Shown piece after piece: positions 16,653-25,657 of a stretch of DNA of 64,000 nt. The translations under genes were made by a program, and so were the position numbers. Below the pieces are notes generated by a model. It worked only from the letters and a program-made list of their open reading frames with translations. It did not search any database and was not told the DNA's origin. Each line of letters starts with the position of its first letter. Position 1 is the stretch's first letter. This DNA is from Gloeotrichia echinulata CP02 (GTDB lineage: Bacteria > Cyanobacteriota > Cyanobacteriia > Cyanobacteriales > Nostocaceae), in contig CP051187.1 in assembly GCA_038087035.1 (NCBI GenBank), positions 3,601,001 to 3,665,000 on the forward strand. Reading direction: 5' to 3'.

Positions 16653-17282
16653 ATGAGTGAGAGTATGGCATTTATCGGCGGAGTCGCGGTTGCTGGACTG
16701 GCGGCTCTCGTATTACTTAAGGGGACAGGTAATCCTATACAGCCTAACTTCGCAGTGGCACCGCAAATGCCCTCTGTAGTGCAACAGCCGTATATTCAAC
16801 CACAACCACCCTATCCATATGGCCAAGCAATACCACCATATGTGCCGCCCACTAGTCCCAATACTGAACAGCGTGTGGAATTGGAATCGCTTAAGGGGCA
16901 GATGGATCGCTTAAAAAGCGATAATGAACAGTTGAGGGCAGCAAACCAACAATTACAGTGGCAATTTCAACAAAATCAACAGAACCAGCTACTCACCCAA
17001 CAGAGTAACCAAAAAGCAGCTTTACAGCCGCAAAATGGCTGGTGGTCTTCCCCAATTCTCTGGTTAGTGGGAGGTGTGACTCTGACTGTTGGTGGTGGCG
17101 TTGTCGTTGCTGGTCTATTGGCTTTGTTTTCACCCAAGCAGCGTACTACTCGTACTGTACAGGTGATTCACCCCTATCAAGGTGCAACACCTCCGTTGGT
17201 TCCTGTACGTCGTGCTGAGTTTTTACCCCCTCGCTCAGAAACAAGACGAATGGAAACCCCAGAATACGACGAAATGCGTTAA
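16653..17282 (+). CDS. Hypothetical two-helix membrane protein with coiled coil
   Basis: 209 residues, not recognised. A first hydrophobic segment (FIGGVAVAGLAALVLLKG) is followed by a Pro/Gln/Tyr-rich linker, a heptad-like coiled coil (EQRVELESLKGQMDRLKSDN and on, about residues 70-100), a glutamine-rich stretch, a second membrane helix (ILWLVGGVTLTVGGGVVVAG, about 135-160), and a basic tail. The low-complexity linker and coiled coil suggest an assembly or scaffold role, but no function can be given. Stands alone. Confidence 0.7.
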   Translation: MSESMAFIGGVAVAGLAALVLLKGTGNPIQPNFAVAPQMPSVVQQPYIQPQPPYPYGQAIPPYVPPTSPNTEQRVELESLKGQMDRLKSDNEQLRAANQQLQWQFQQNQQNQLLTQQSNQKAALQPQNGWWSSPILWLVGGVTLTVGGGVVVAGLLALFSPKQRTTRTVQVIHPYQGATPPLVPVRRAEFLPPRSETRRMETPEYDEMR

Positions 17283-17328
17283 TAGTAGTCGTTAGGCAAA
17301 ATAGGCGTGAGAGTATACATCCAGTTAA

Positions 17329-17352
17329 GGGCACAACAATAATGTTGTGCCC
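17329..17352 (+). terminator. Hairpin after the coiled-coil membrane protein gene
   Basis: GGGCACAACA and TGTTGTGCCC form a perfect 10-bp stem around ATAA, 47 bp after the stop. No clear T-run. Confidence 0.5.
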
Positions 17353-17411
17353 CTATCCGTGTGATTTATGCTTGGGAAAATCGCTATAAATATCTCTAAT
17401 AGGGTGGGCAA

Positions 17412-17722
17412 TACTCTGTCAAGATAAAAATGATGGACTGTAGTGCGGGCATCTTGCCCGCGTGAGCGAGACGCTCACACTACTCTGTCAAGATAAAAAT
17501 GATGGACTGTAGTGCGGGCATCTTGCCCGCGTGAGCGAGACGCTCACACTACTCTGTCAAGATAAAAATGATGGACTGTAGTGCGGGCATCTTGCCCGCG
17601 TGAGCGAGACGCTCACACTACTCTGTCAAGATAAAAATGATGGACTGTAGTGCGGGCATCTTGCCCGCGTGAGCGAGACGCTCACACTACCAAAAATCCC
17701 TCAAAACAAAATTGACAGACTA
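17412..17722. repeat. Four tandem 69-bp repeats ending in a MITE right end
   Basis: Four copies of a 69-bp unit start at 17412, 17481, 17550 and 17619 and appear identical by eye. Each contains GCGGGCA/TGCCCGC and GTGAGCG/CGCTCAC hairpins inside TAGTG...CACTA. The last copy continues to 17722 as a 104-bp element with ends TACTCTGTCAA and TTGACAGACTA (inverted). A single full copy occurs at 56729-56832. Confidence 0.95.
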
Positions 17723-17785
17723 ATGCCCACCCTACCTATATTTTACATAGTATTCCTATATCTTCTCATATCTTCACAAAAATTA

Positions 17786-19750
17786 TTAATTTTTTGCAGG
17801 ATTTTCTGTGCTGTTGGGAGTATCTTCAGTCTTGATTTTCTCTCTATGAGGAAGTTTGGGTTGAGGATGATCTTGGTTGTCTAAGTTAGGGAGTGCTTGT
17901 TTGGCTAGATTTTCGGCTGCTTGTGCAAACAAAGGTTCTAATTTTTTTTGCCAATATTGAATATTCGGCAACTTTTCAGGATGTTTTTGATAATCTAAAA
18001 CTTTATCCCATTGCCCTTGTTCAACTGCAGTACTTATATCATTAAATAGAGCATCTGCTTTAGCCCAATCTTGTTGCCACTGGGCAATTGTTGTGGCTGT
18101 TTCTTGGAAACTAGATGCAGCATTTCCTGAAATTGATTTTAGCAGGGCGATCGCACCTTGTAAATCTCCCGATTCATACTTCTTTTTCGCTGCTTCTAAG
18201 GTCTTGTCCTTATTTTCATCAGGCTTTGATTTTTCCGAATCGGAAGTAAAGGGATTGAAATTGAATGGATTTGGTTTTTCTGGCGCTGGTGTATTGAATG
18301 GATTTGGTTTTTCTGGCGCTGGTGTGACGACATCGCCAGATTTTGGTTTTACTTTCGTTAGTGGTCGAGTCGCAATCAAACTACTATCATCTACTATCTT
18401 AATTGCAATGCCTTTGTCTCGCAAACAAGAAACTACTTCTTCATTATTAGTGATGACATCTGAGTGCGCCCAAGCCAAACTTTTAGATTTACGTTTTAGT
18501 TCTACCCAACCCCCTTTTGTCCGCTTACCTGTCACCTCAAATTTGGTATCATCACCCACAGTTTGGACAATATTATCAGAATTAATTGAAATCGGTTGAG
18601 AACGGATATTAGAATTACCAACGACAACGGCTAAACATTTGCTTTTTGCAGACAGATCTTCACCCGTAATATTAGCAACCACATTTTGCACATTTGGATA
18701 GAAATTTGTCACCAAAGCCGCCGCACCACCTGCTAATAATATTCCCACTAATAGGGGTAATGGGTCGGGTCTGCTAGAGTCTTGACGACCAGGTTTAGTA
18801 ATGGCGGGATTTGCCGGTGCAACAGCAATGGTTTTCTGTGGAGATAATTGAGATGGGGATTTAACTGGTTGGTAGTTGGTATTTTTGACCTTGGGGGATG
18901 CTGGCGAAAAAGATGATACTGCAACAAGATTCATCGCCTCCACAGAGGCTCGCAGTGCTTCTGTGGCTGTTTGGTAGCGGTCTTTGAAGTGATAACGCAC
19001 CATCTTACTCAAGACTGCAGCTAACCGCGAGTTTCCTGGTAATAAATGCTCCCAGAGGATTTCTCCTGTATCGGGGTCTTCTTCTAATTGTGCTGCAGGT
19101 ACTCCCGTCAGGGCTTGAATAGCAATGATCCCTAGGGAATAAATATCACTGTTGGGGCGGGGTTTACCTTGTCCTTGTTCCGTAGGCATATAACCGGGAG
19201 TGCCAATAACTACCGTGGCTGTAGGTTGTCCCCCAGATGAAACTAACTGTGTTCGCAGTTGTTTAACGGCGCCAAAATCTACTAAAACGAATTTATTGTC
19301 AGCAGTGCGACGGATGATATTATCCGGCTTGATGTCGCGGTGAATCACCCCTTGACTATGGACAAATTCGAGAATCTCCAACACTTCCTGTAACAATTGC
19401 AGGACTTGGCTTTCACCCCAGGGTTGACCTGGTACAAGTTCCTCACCCAGGGTAGGGCCTGCAATAAATTCTTGGACTAAATAGAATTCTTGGTTTTCGT
19501 CAAAATAAGCCAGCAGCCTCGGTATCTGGTCGTGATTACCCAGATGTTCTAAAGTTTCGGCTTCACTCTGGAATAGACGTTTAGCCGTGTCAAAAACTCT
19601 GGGGTCGGAACTAGCGGGTTTGAGGTGCTTGACAACGCAGACGGGGTTCCCTGGACGCCTGGTATCTTGGGCAATGTAGGTTTGACCAAATCCCCCCGTG
19701 GCAAGGACTCTAATTACTTGGTAACGATGGTCTAGTAACTTGCCGATCAT
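17786..19750 (-). CDS. Hanks-type serine/threonine protein kinase with SH3b-like domain
   Basis: 654 residues. Kinase motifs in order: glycine loop LATGGFGQTYIA, VVKHLK (Lys), HRDIKPDNII catalytic loop, VDFGAVKQL (DFG), and GTPGYMPTEQ activation/P+1 region. A membrane helix (LPLLVGILLAGGAAALVTNF) follows at about 330-350, then an extracytoplasmic SH3b-like domain (CLAVVVGNSNIRSQP... WVELKRKSKSLAWAHSDVI), a linker containing an in-frame 12-residue duplication (PAPEKPNPFN type), and a helical C-terminal domain. This layout is common among cyanobacterial Pkn sensors; ligand and substrates unknown. Confidence 0.93.
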   Translation of the reverse strand: MIGKLLDHRYQVIRVLATGGFGQTYIAQDTRRPGNPVCVVKHLKPASSDPRVFDTAKRLFQSEAETLEHLGNHDQIPRLLAYFDENQEFYLVQEFIAGPTLGEELVPGQPWGESQVLQLLQEVLEILEFVHSQGVIHRDIKPDNIIRRTADNKFVLVDFGAVKQLRTQLVSSGGQPTATVVIGTPGYMPTEQGQGKPRPNSDIYSLGIIAIQALTGVPAAQLEEDPDTGEILWEHLLPGNSRLAAVLSKMVRYHFKDRYQTATEALRASVEAMNLVAVSSFSPASPKVKNTNYQPVKSPSQLSPQKTIAVAPANPAITKPGRQDSSRPDPLPLLVGILLAGGAAALVTNFYPNVQNVVANITGEDLSAKSKCLAVVVGNSNIRSQPISINSDNIVQTVGDDTKFEVTGKRTKGGWVELKRKSKSLAWAHSDVITNNEEVVSCLRDKGIAIKIVDDSSLIATRPLTKVKPKSGDVVTPAPEKPNPFNTPAPEKPNPFNFNPFTSDSEKSKPDENKDKTLEAAKKKYESGDLQGAIALLKSISGNAASSFQETATTIAQWQQDWAKADALFNDISTAVEQGQWDKVLDYQKHPEKLPNIQYWQKKLEPLFAQAAENLAKQALPNLDNQDHPQPKLPHREKIKTEDTPNSTENPAKN

Positions 19751-19913
19751 ATACTCTCCCCAGTGTTAACACCGAATTTTTTTAGATGGTAATGAATATC
19801 TCCAAATTTTCCTCCATGAAATCCGCTATCTTGAGAAAAGATTTGGAATAAAAGACAGTTTTTTCATCAACCCAGTTCCTAAATTTTTCTTTCAATATCC
19901 CCGTAGATTAGCA

Positions 19914-20399
19914 ATGCCACCTATAATAACCAACTCAGTCGCATGGCAGCAGGCTGAACTTCTCATGCAACCTGCCTTCATTCGCGTTGTCGATAATATT
20001 CGCAAGCACTTGGATGCATCCCCCTGGACAGGAACTTACCATGATGTACTGATTTGGCCTGCTAACACTACAGATGAAACGAAAGCCATTGTCACTGGGC
20101 TGTTGCAAGACATGTCTACTGCAACACCAGAAGAAGTAGACGACATTCGAGAGACGCTTGCGGGTCTGCCAATGCCCCATCCAGGATATCATCTGCGTTT
20201 GCAGCGTCAAGAGGAATATGTCAGCGTGGATTTATGGGAACTGTGTTATCAAGTATGTTTTTTTGATTACACCACCGACAATCTCGCAGCTGATATTGAT
20301 ACTAGTTTAATCGATGAATTGGGTGAAGTCGATTGGGAGCGTTTGGAAGCGAAGACTAAGGATATGGTGGCGCTGGTGTTTGCTGGCTTACCGGAGTAA
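19914..20399 (+). CDS. Hypothetical cyanobacterial protein, 161 aa
   Basis: Soluble, acidic protein with no motif I recognise. It contains DNIRKHLDASPWTGTYHDVL, a Trp/Tyr-rich central part (YVSVDLWELCYQVCFFDYTT) and an acidic C-terminal helix. It is divergent from the kinase gene by 163 bp. It looks like a conserved protein of unknown function; no signal peptide or membrane span. Confidence 0.65.
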   Translation: MPPIITNSVAWQQAELLMQPAFIRVVDNIRKHLDASPWTGTYHDVLIWPANTTDETKAIVTGLLQDMSTATPEEVDDIRETLAGLPMPHPGYHLRLQRQEEYVSVDLWELCYQVCFFDYTTDNLAADIDTSLIDELGEVDWERLEAKTKDMVALVFAGLPE

Positions 20400-20767
20400 G
20401 GAGTAAGGAGTAATGAGTAAGGAGTAATGAGTAAGGAGTAAGGAGTGGATTATTTTTTATTTTTCTTTCAACTTGTTGATTGAAGTTGTTTATATATTAA
20501 TAATTCTGGTTCTTCGGTACTTTTTATGGAGAACTCAGTTCAAAATCTTTGAAAGCCTTATTGTGTCGGTATTTCATTGAAAATATTGGACATAATCGTT
20601 TAGAAGGCTTACCCCATAAAGGTTTTGTTGTCATCAATCTTCAATTACCATAAAATCTACGCAAGAACCATAATTCTTTCATTACTCATTACTCATTACT
20701 CATTACTCATTACTCATTACTCATTCAAGGAGTAAGGAGTAATCTCAAGCGTATTTAAAGTCTGTGA
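20400..20767. other. Gap with TAAGGAG/TAATGAG and CATTACT repeats
   Basis: Heptamers GAGTAAG/GAGTAAT run at 20398-20446 and, inverted (CATTACT), at 20680-20725. The two arrays are complementary and could form a long hairpin around about 230 bp of AT-rich sequence that I cannot assign. Confidence 0.85.
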
Positions 20768-21481
20768 TTATTCATTACCAGCGAACAAAACAGGTAATAT
20801 AAAAGCTGCCACAATTCCACCCAACACAATCACCTCAATAATTCGTAGGGAGAGATGATTGTGCATTGCTTGACTAAAATTAGCTGAGAAATTACTCAAC
20901 CAAGCACGACCACGAGTAGACCATCTAGCAGGGCTATCTTCTGGGCGAAACTTGAATGATAACATTGAAAGCAATAAGGGCGTACCACCCACCTTGATAG
21001 ACATCAATAGGTGTATTGCCAGACAGCAAATCATCACAACCCAAGCAGTCAGGTGGAGGTAGTACCAAATGTGGTCTAATTCGCCGATGGGTAGCCACTC
21101 TTCCTTCATCATTCTGCCAGACATCACAGCCAATACCGAAGCAATTAGCATGAGAGTGTTTGCTAGTCGTTGCAGACTAATCCACCAAATTGGTTTGCCA
21201 ACTTGGGTCAGTTGCTTCAAAAAATCAGGCTGGAGAAGACGCTTTTGTCCAGCATGAAAGCTATAGAGGGCTAAGGCTGGTAGCACCAGTAAAAAAAATA
21301 GTCCAAAAGTACCATGAAGACCCTGAATATCTTGAATTTTAGGAATTGTCAACTTCCCAAATCGTCCATCGAAGGTGTTGTAAACTAAAAATCCGCTAAT
21401 AATTGCCCCAATCACTAAAATTGCACTGGCGCTATGAAGAATTCGCAGCCAAAACGGTTGATACGGTGCTAAACGGGACAT
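20768..21481 (-). CDS. Cytochrome b-type (cytb561 / Ni-Fe hydrogenase b-type) membrane protein
   Basis: 237 residues with four or five membrane helices. Candidate haem histidines lie in helices: RILHSASAILVIG, IQGLHGTFGLFFLLV, and WYYLHLTAWVVMICCLAIHLLMSI. Start PYQPFWLRILHSASA is typical of the cytochrome b/b6 domain family that transfers electrons through the membrane. Its partner redox protein is not adjacent, so its electron donor is unknown. A final helix (IIEVIVLGGIVAAFILPVLF) anchors the C-terminus. Confidence 0.82.
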   Translation of the reverse strand: MSRLAPYQPFWLRILHSASAILVIGAIISGFLVYNTFDGRFGKLTIPKIQDIQGLHGTFGLFFLLVLPALALYSFHAGQKRLLQPDFLKQLTQVGKPIWWISLQRLANTLMLIASVLAVMSGRMMKEEWLPIGELDHIWYYLHLTAWVVMICCLAIHLLMSIKVGGTPLLLSMLSFKFRPEDSPARWSTRGRAWLSNFSANFSQAMHNHLSLRIIEVIVLGGIVAAFILPVLFAGNE

Positions 21482-21527
21482 TAGGACTATCCTTAGTTCA
21501 GTATAGATAGATATTCCAAAGTGACAC

Positions 21528-22080
21528 TGCTACACCAATTGCAAGCAATGTGGTGTAGGCTTCCGAGTCCTGTTAATGACAGAATTAGTGAAGTACTCCG
21601 GCTGGCTTCGCTGAAGCCGGAGCTTCAAAAGAAACAACCATCATCGTTTCGCGTCTCGTTCGCCGTTGCTCTGTTGGGCGTACTCATTACTGAGTACCCG
21701 GAACCAAATCCGGTCTAAGTCTTACACAGCGTCTCTGGTATTTCTACCTTTATCTTCTCAAGAGAGAACCCGCGCAGCTATCCGCCTTCCGCAGACAGTT
21801 TGATTACTTTTCGTCTTACTCGCCTTGGATTTACGACAATGGTCAACCAGCTAGGTTTTCAGCTTCCCCGAGCTCTGCCGAGTACATACTTTATACCCCA
21901 AGGGTGGCCTCTTAGTCATTCGGGTGGGTCAACGACCATCAATATTGTCTCACAAACATTGACGATTCCTCAACCATCCCGATCTCTAATCAACCAGGCG
22001 GTTGATGTCGGCTCAAGATGTTTTCGTCATCGTCCACTGTCCATCCCCACCTTACTTCGTTGAAGGTGGGGACTTCCGTG
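21528..22080 (-). mobile_element. Decayed TnpB-type element (ends and 3' region only)
   Basis: The right end near 21530-21570 reads, on the minus strand, TTAACAGGACTCGGAAGCCT then ACACCACATTGCTTGCAATTGGTGT; nearly the same boundary (TTAACAGGACTTCAGAAGCC, TACACCA...TGGTGTA) closes the intact TnpB element at 60866. The left end has a CCCCACCTT/AAGGTGGGG hairpin at about 22050-22072. The interior keeps no full reading frame on either strand. Probably a relic that still encodes a guide-RNA-like segment. Confidence 0.6.
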
Positions 22081-22307
22081 ATTCCGTTAAGATAATAACA
22101 ACTTCAATCAACAATTTGAAAGAAAAATAAAAAATAATCCACTCATTCGTCAATATATTTGGGAGAATGAACAAGAGTTGAGGCACAGCAATGCCATACT
22201 TTAATGATGGTTTGTGCTTATTATCTCCACCATTGAGGTTCAGAACTCCAGTTTTCAGCTTCAGAACTCGTTCGTTCGTGTTCAGAACTTGTTCGTTCGT
22301 GTTCCGA

Positions 22308-22976
22308 TCATGGATTTAAGCGATACCCTACTCCCCGCACAGTTTCGATCAGGTTACTACCCAATTTTTTTCGCAAATATCCAACATAGACATCGACAAT
22401 ATTCGACCCTGGATCGTAATCATATCCCCAGACTCGATCAAGCAGTTGCTGGCGACTGAGAACCTGTCCCGGATGGCGAAAAAAAGTTTCCGCCAAGATA
22501 AACTCACGATAAGGTAGTTCAATCAACTGATTATTGACTTTCGCTTTTCTAGTTCTCAGATCTAAGACAATATTTTGAGCATTCAGGGTATGTTGTTCTG
22601 AGGTGGAAATTTGACTGAAGACTCTGAGGCGAGCGCGAATACGGGCGAGTAACTCTTCAAATCGAAAGGGTTTTGTCATGTAGTCATCTGCACCAATTTC
22701 TAAACCCAATACCTTATCCTGAAGGTCATCACGAGCAGTCAAAATCAGGATGGGGAGAGTTGCACCTTGTCCACGCAGTTCTTTCAAGACTTCCAGGCCA
22801 TCCTTACCAGGTAGTCCTAAATCGAGTATCAGGAGTTCAAACATACCACTTAGACCTAATGAGAGTGTCTTTTGGGCATCACTGGCGACCGTGGTGATAA
22901 AGCCGTGACTTTTTAGACCTTTTTCGATAAAGGATGCTATGCGGGGTTCATCTTCGGCGATGAGAATTTGCGACAT
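22308..22976 (-). CDS. OmpR-family response regulator
   Basis: 222 residues. Receiver domain with acidic pocket EDEP, phospho-acceptor in LLILDLGLPGKDG (about Asp52), conserved Thr in LTARDD and Lys in DDYMTKPF. A winged-helix DNA-binding domain follows: ELPYREFILAETFFRHPGQV, then SRQQLLDRVWGYDYD and IVDVYVGYLRKKLG. It lies 14 bp after the adjacent histidine kinase gene, in the same direction, so the two are one operon and a cognate pair. The signal is unknown. Confidence 0.95.
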   Translation of the reverse strand: MSQILIAEDEPRIASFIEKGLKSHGFITTVASDAQKTLSLGLSGMFELLILDLGLPGKDGLEVLKELRGQGATLPILILTARDDLQDKVLGLEIGADDYMTKPFRFEELLARIRARLRVFSQISTSEQHTLNAQNIVLDLRTRKAKVNNQLIELPYREFILAETFFRHPGQVLSRQQLLDRVWGYDYDPGSNIVDVYVGYLRKKLGSNLIETVRGVGYRLNP

Positions 22977-22990
22977 TGATCTTCGACTGA

Positions 22991-24463
22991 TTACTGTTGA
23001 AGTGGATTAAGGGGAATGACAATCATAAAAGTTGATCCGGTTCCTGGTTGACTTTGGAGTTGAATCAAGCCACGGTGAGCCTCTACAATCCCTCGGACAA
23101 TCGATAATCCCAGCCCGGAACCATCTGAACGACGATGACTATTCTTGACACGAGTAAACCGCTCAAAAATTCGTTCTTGCTCACACAGGTCAATCCCTTC
23201 TCCGGTATCCTCAACCCATATTCTCAACTCCCGATTACACAAAGAAGCACCTAGTGTAATGCGGTCAGATTCATGAGTATGTTGGACAGCGTTTTGGGCT
23301 AAATTCATCACCGCTTGGGTGAGGCGCTGGCGATCGCCCACGAATGTTCCTGTTAGTTTTCCCTGAAATTGCCAATTGCGATGGGCTAAAGCCTGTATTT
23401 TAGCAGAAAGTGTATCTAAAAAGAATTCAGCATCAATGGTTTCGAGTAGTAAAAAGTCTGGACGCTCAGACTTTGCTAGCAAACTCAGATCATCCACCAG
23501 CCGACTCATGCGGTCAATCTCGTCAATTACCAAATCAATGGTCTCCTGTTCAATACCAGAAGCCTGGTCTATATCTATCAGTTCCAAATGTCCGCGAATG
23601 ATCGTGATCGGTGTTCTCAATTCATGACTGACATCATTGATAAAGTGTCGTTGACTGACAAAAGCAGCTTCTAACCGATTCATCATGGCGTTGAAAGAAT
23701 TTTTTAATTCAGCCAGTTCTCCGCTTGTTTTTACCTCGATTCGCTGGTTGAGGTTTTTCTCAGTGATTTGAATTGCTGTAGAGATAATGGACTTGAGAGG
23801 AGAAATGACTTTTCCTGCCACAAACCAGGTGACAAAAAGAGACAATATAAAGACGCCTATCATTACCCAAAAGACTATTTTGAGGGTATCAATAGCTTCC
23901 TCTTGTTCTCCATGTACAGCATGGGCAATAATCAACCGTCCAATAATTTGTTCTTGAAAGCGAATGGGTTTAACGATATATAAAATATTGCCATCGTCGG
24001 TATTAGGTTGTTGTTTAATACCTTCCTGGACTGTTCTTATTTTTATCAAAGACTGCATGAATGATGATTCAGGCTGCAATACCTTAGGTAGTGCTTCCGG
24101 ACTCGCTCCATAAAAATCTTCATTCAAGACACCAATGAGATAAGTGTCATCTTCTGGGACGCGTCGTGAGAGATAAAGGTTAAACAAGTTAGCCAGTTGT
24201 CCGACATTTTTTGGATATTTTATTTCTTCCTTTCCGAGAGCTAATTTATATTTTATCAGCCTGTCATTCTTCAGAAATTTCTCAAATATTTCTACTTCTT
24301 CTCCAAGATCTTCAGTAACCCGATTAGCAATGGCAGCAAATACAAAATTGAATATCAATGGTAGTGTTACAAGTAAAAATAAAGATAACAAAAGAAAATA
24401 ATAAATAAAAATTCTTGAGCGAATAGATGTTAATATAATTCTAATTCGTCGGTGATTCCACAT
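22991..24463 (-). CDS. Membrane sensor histidine kinase
   Basis: 490 residues. Two membrane helices (IFIYYFLLLSLFLLVTLPLIF near the N-terminus and VFWVMIGVFILSLFVTWFVA at about 190-210) enclose a periplasmic sensor domain. A HAMP linker follows, then HisKA with FINDVSHELRTPITII (phospho-accepting His) and HATPase_c boxes N (LAQNAVQHTHESD), G1 (VEDTGEGID) and G2 (SDGSGLGLSIV). Type of CusS/PhoR-like OmpR-linked kinase. Immediately upstream of, and presumably co-transcribed with, the response regulator. Confidence 0.95.
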   Translation of the reverse strand: MWNHRRIRIILTSIRSRIFIYYFLLLSLFLLVTLPLIFNFVFAAIANRVTEDLGEEVEIFEKFLKNDRLIKYKLALGKEEIKYPKNVGQLANLFNLYLSRRVPEDDTYLIGVLNEDFYGASPEALPKVLQPESSFMQSLIKIRTVQEGIKQQPNTDDGNILYIVKPIRFQEQIIGRLIIAHAVHGEQEEAIDTLKIVFWVMIGVFILSLFVTWFVAGKVISPLKSIISTAIQITEKNLNQRIEVKTSGELAELKNSFNAMMNRLEAAFVSQRHFINDVSHELRTPITIIRGHLELIDIDQASGIEQETIDLVIDEIDRMSRLVDDLSLLAKSERPDFLLLETIDAEFFLDTLSAKIQALAHRNWQFQGKLTGTFVGDRQRLTQAVMNLAQNAVQHTHESDRITLGASLCNRELRIWVEDTGEGIDLCEQERIFERFTRVKNSHRRSDGSGLGLSIVRGIVEAHRGLIQLQSQPGTGSTFMIVIPLNPLQQ

Positions 24464-24541
24464 AAAGTTAATTCAAGTAATGAATTAAATTCCAGATATT
24501 TATGTATATACAGAGTCAGTCAAACTTTCTTAGTCAGTCTC

Positions 24542-24640
24542 ATTACAGCCATTTTCAGGTAAATAGACCACGCTTTTGGGGCGCAAGGCCTTGCGCCCCT
24601 ACGAAGATCTGTGGTTCAAATGAATGAAAATTGCTGTAAG
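24542..24640. mobile_element. MITE (99 bp) with 15-16-bp inverted ends, copy 1
   Basis: Ends TTACAGCCATTTTCA and TGAAAATTGCTGTAA (one mismatch) enclose the palindrome GGGGCGCAAGGCCTTGCGCC. A second copy in inverted orientation lies at 54044-54142. Confidence 0.85.
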
Positions 24641-24753
24641 GTAGCGTCAATCATTTTACCAAGGAGCGATCGCTCCTTGGCACAGAGAGTTAAGCTGTTA
24701 CCCAAATAAACATGTATATTTCGCGATCAGGTTGTCAGAAATCAAAGTAATTT

Positions 24754-25320
24754 CTATAAATTTTTACACTGATCTTCTTTACTCCCTTGCACGGTATTGC
24801 TACCACCAGTCGGACTAGGAACATTTTGTTTACATTGCAAATTACCGTTGATGCCATTTTGCTGAATCGTCACTCCTCCAGTATTTTGAAAGGCTTGTAA
24901 ATTTCCACCAATCTGGTTTTGGTTAGCAACAATTCTTCCCGAATTTGACTCGAACTGTACATCTCCAGTAATGCGTGTACTAACCACACTAGCAGCGCTA
25001 CCCTGCTTCACCTGGATGCTTCCACCCACAGTAGCACTAGAATTTACATCGACTAGACTTGCTCCCTCTGCTTGAATATTCCCATTTACTGTTGCACCTA
25101 TGGCCTTGAGGGTTGCTTTTCGTTCGACAACAATACTTCCTTTAACAATAGTTCCATTGAGAGTACAAGTTTTGCCTTGAGGTACTTTCACATTATCAAC
25201 GGTGATTGCACCTAAATTTCCTTGGCAGGAAGTTTCTTCCGCGATCGCCAAGTAAGGGAACATTAGATTAGTGCTGATTCCGATCAATGTAATTGCAACA
25301 CCAGAAATTGATTTTAGCAT
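24754..25320 (-). CDS. Secreted beta-helix-like hypothetical protein
   Basis: 188 residues from MLKSISGVAI (25320); seven extra codons upstream are possible. A signal peptide (VAITLIGISTNLMFPYLAIA) precedes a mature region made of short repeats with G-x-I/V turns: GTIVKGSIVVERKATLKAIG, GATVNGNIQAEGASLVDVNS, and QIGGNLQAFQNTGGVTIQQN. These suggest a right-handed beta-solenoid similar to bactofilin-like or DUF-type polymeric folds. Four cysteines near the ends (Cys in ETSCQG, KTCTL, LQCKQ, DQCKNL) may form disulfides. Function unknown. Confidence 0.7.
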   Translation of the reverse strand: MLKSISGVAITLIGISTNLMFPYLAIAEETSCQGNLGAITVDNVKVPQGKTCTLNGTIVKGSIVVERKATLKAIGATVNGNIQAEGASLVDVNSSATVGGSIQVKQGSAASVVSTRITGDVQFESNSGRIVANQNQIGGNLQAFQNTGGVTIQQNGINGNLQCKQNVPSPTGGSNTVQGSKEDQCKNL

Positions 25321-25417
25321 GATGGTTAAAGTTTCTGTCACGGTTTACGGTTATCAATGTCACACTGTTACATGAAACTGGTTTAAATAATTCATGAGAA
25401 AAAGTTCATCATTGGTG

Positions 25418-25524
25418 TATAGCGTTTCTCGCCCTAGTGAGGTACATCGGTAAGGGCACGGCAGTGCCGTGCCCCTACATCGCGTGATACAATTTTGTAC
25501 CTCATCTGAATAGGAAGTGCTATA
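25418..25524. mobile_element. MITE-like palindromic element
   Basis: Ends TATAGCGTTTC and GGAAGTGCTATA are imperfect inverted repeats; the centre is GGGCACGGCAGTGCCGTGCC. Related centres recur at about 31206-31236, 37611-37625 (half) and 47075-47100. The flanking gap 25342-25657 has no gene. Confidence 0.7.
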
Positions 25525-25657
25525 CGCAGTTGATGATGAGTAATAAATATAGTAAAAGCACGGTAATCAGGGTAAGCGTATCTCAAACCCACTTGACACG
25601 GTAGTTTTGGCGTTATGTTTGGGGTAATGAACAAGGCTTTTCGGCTTGGTTTCATAC

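Noticed and set aside
17412..17722. CRISPR array
   Set aside because: The 69-bp units are contiguous, with no unique spacers, and match a dispersed MITE; no cas genes nearby.
21800..22063. 87-aa plus-strand ORF
   Set aside because: Lies across the decayed TnpB element and its left-end hairpin; typical antisense frame of such elements.
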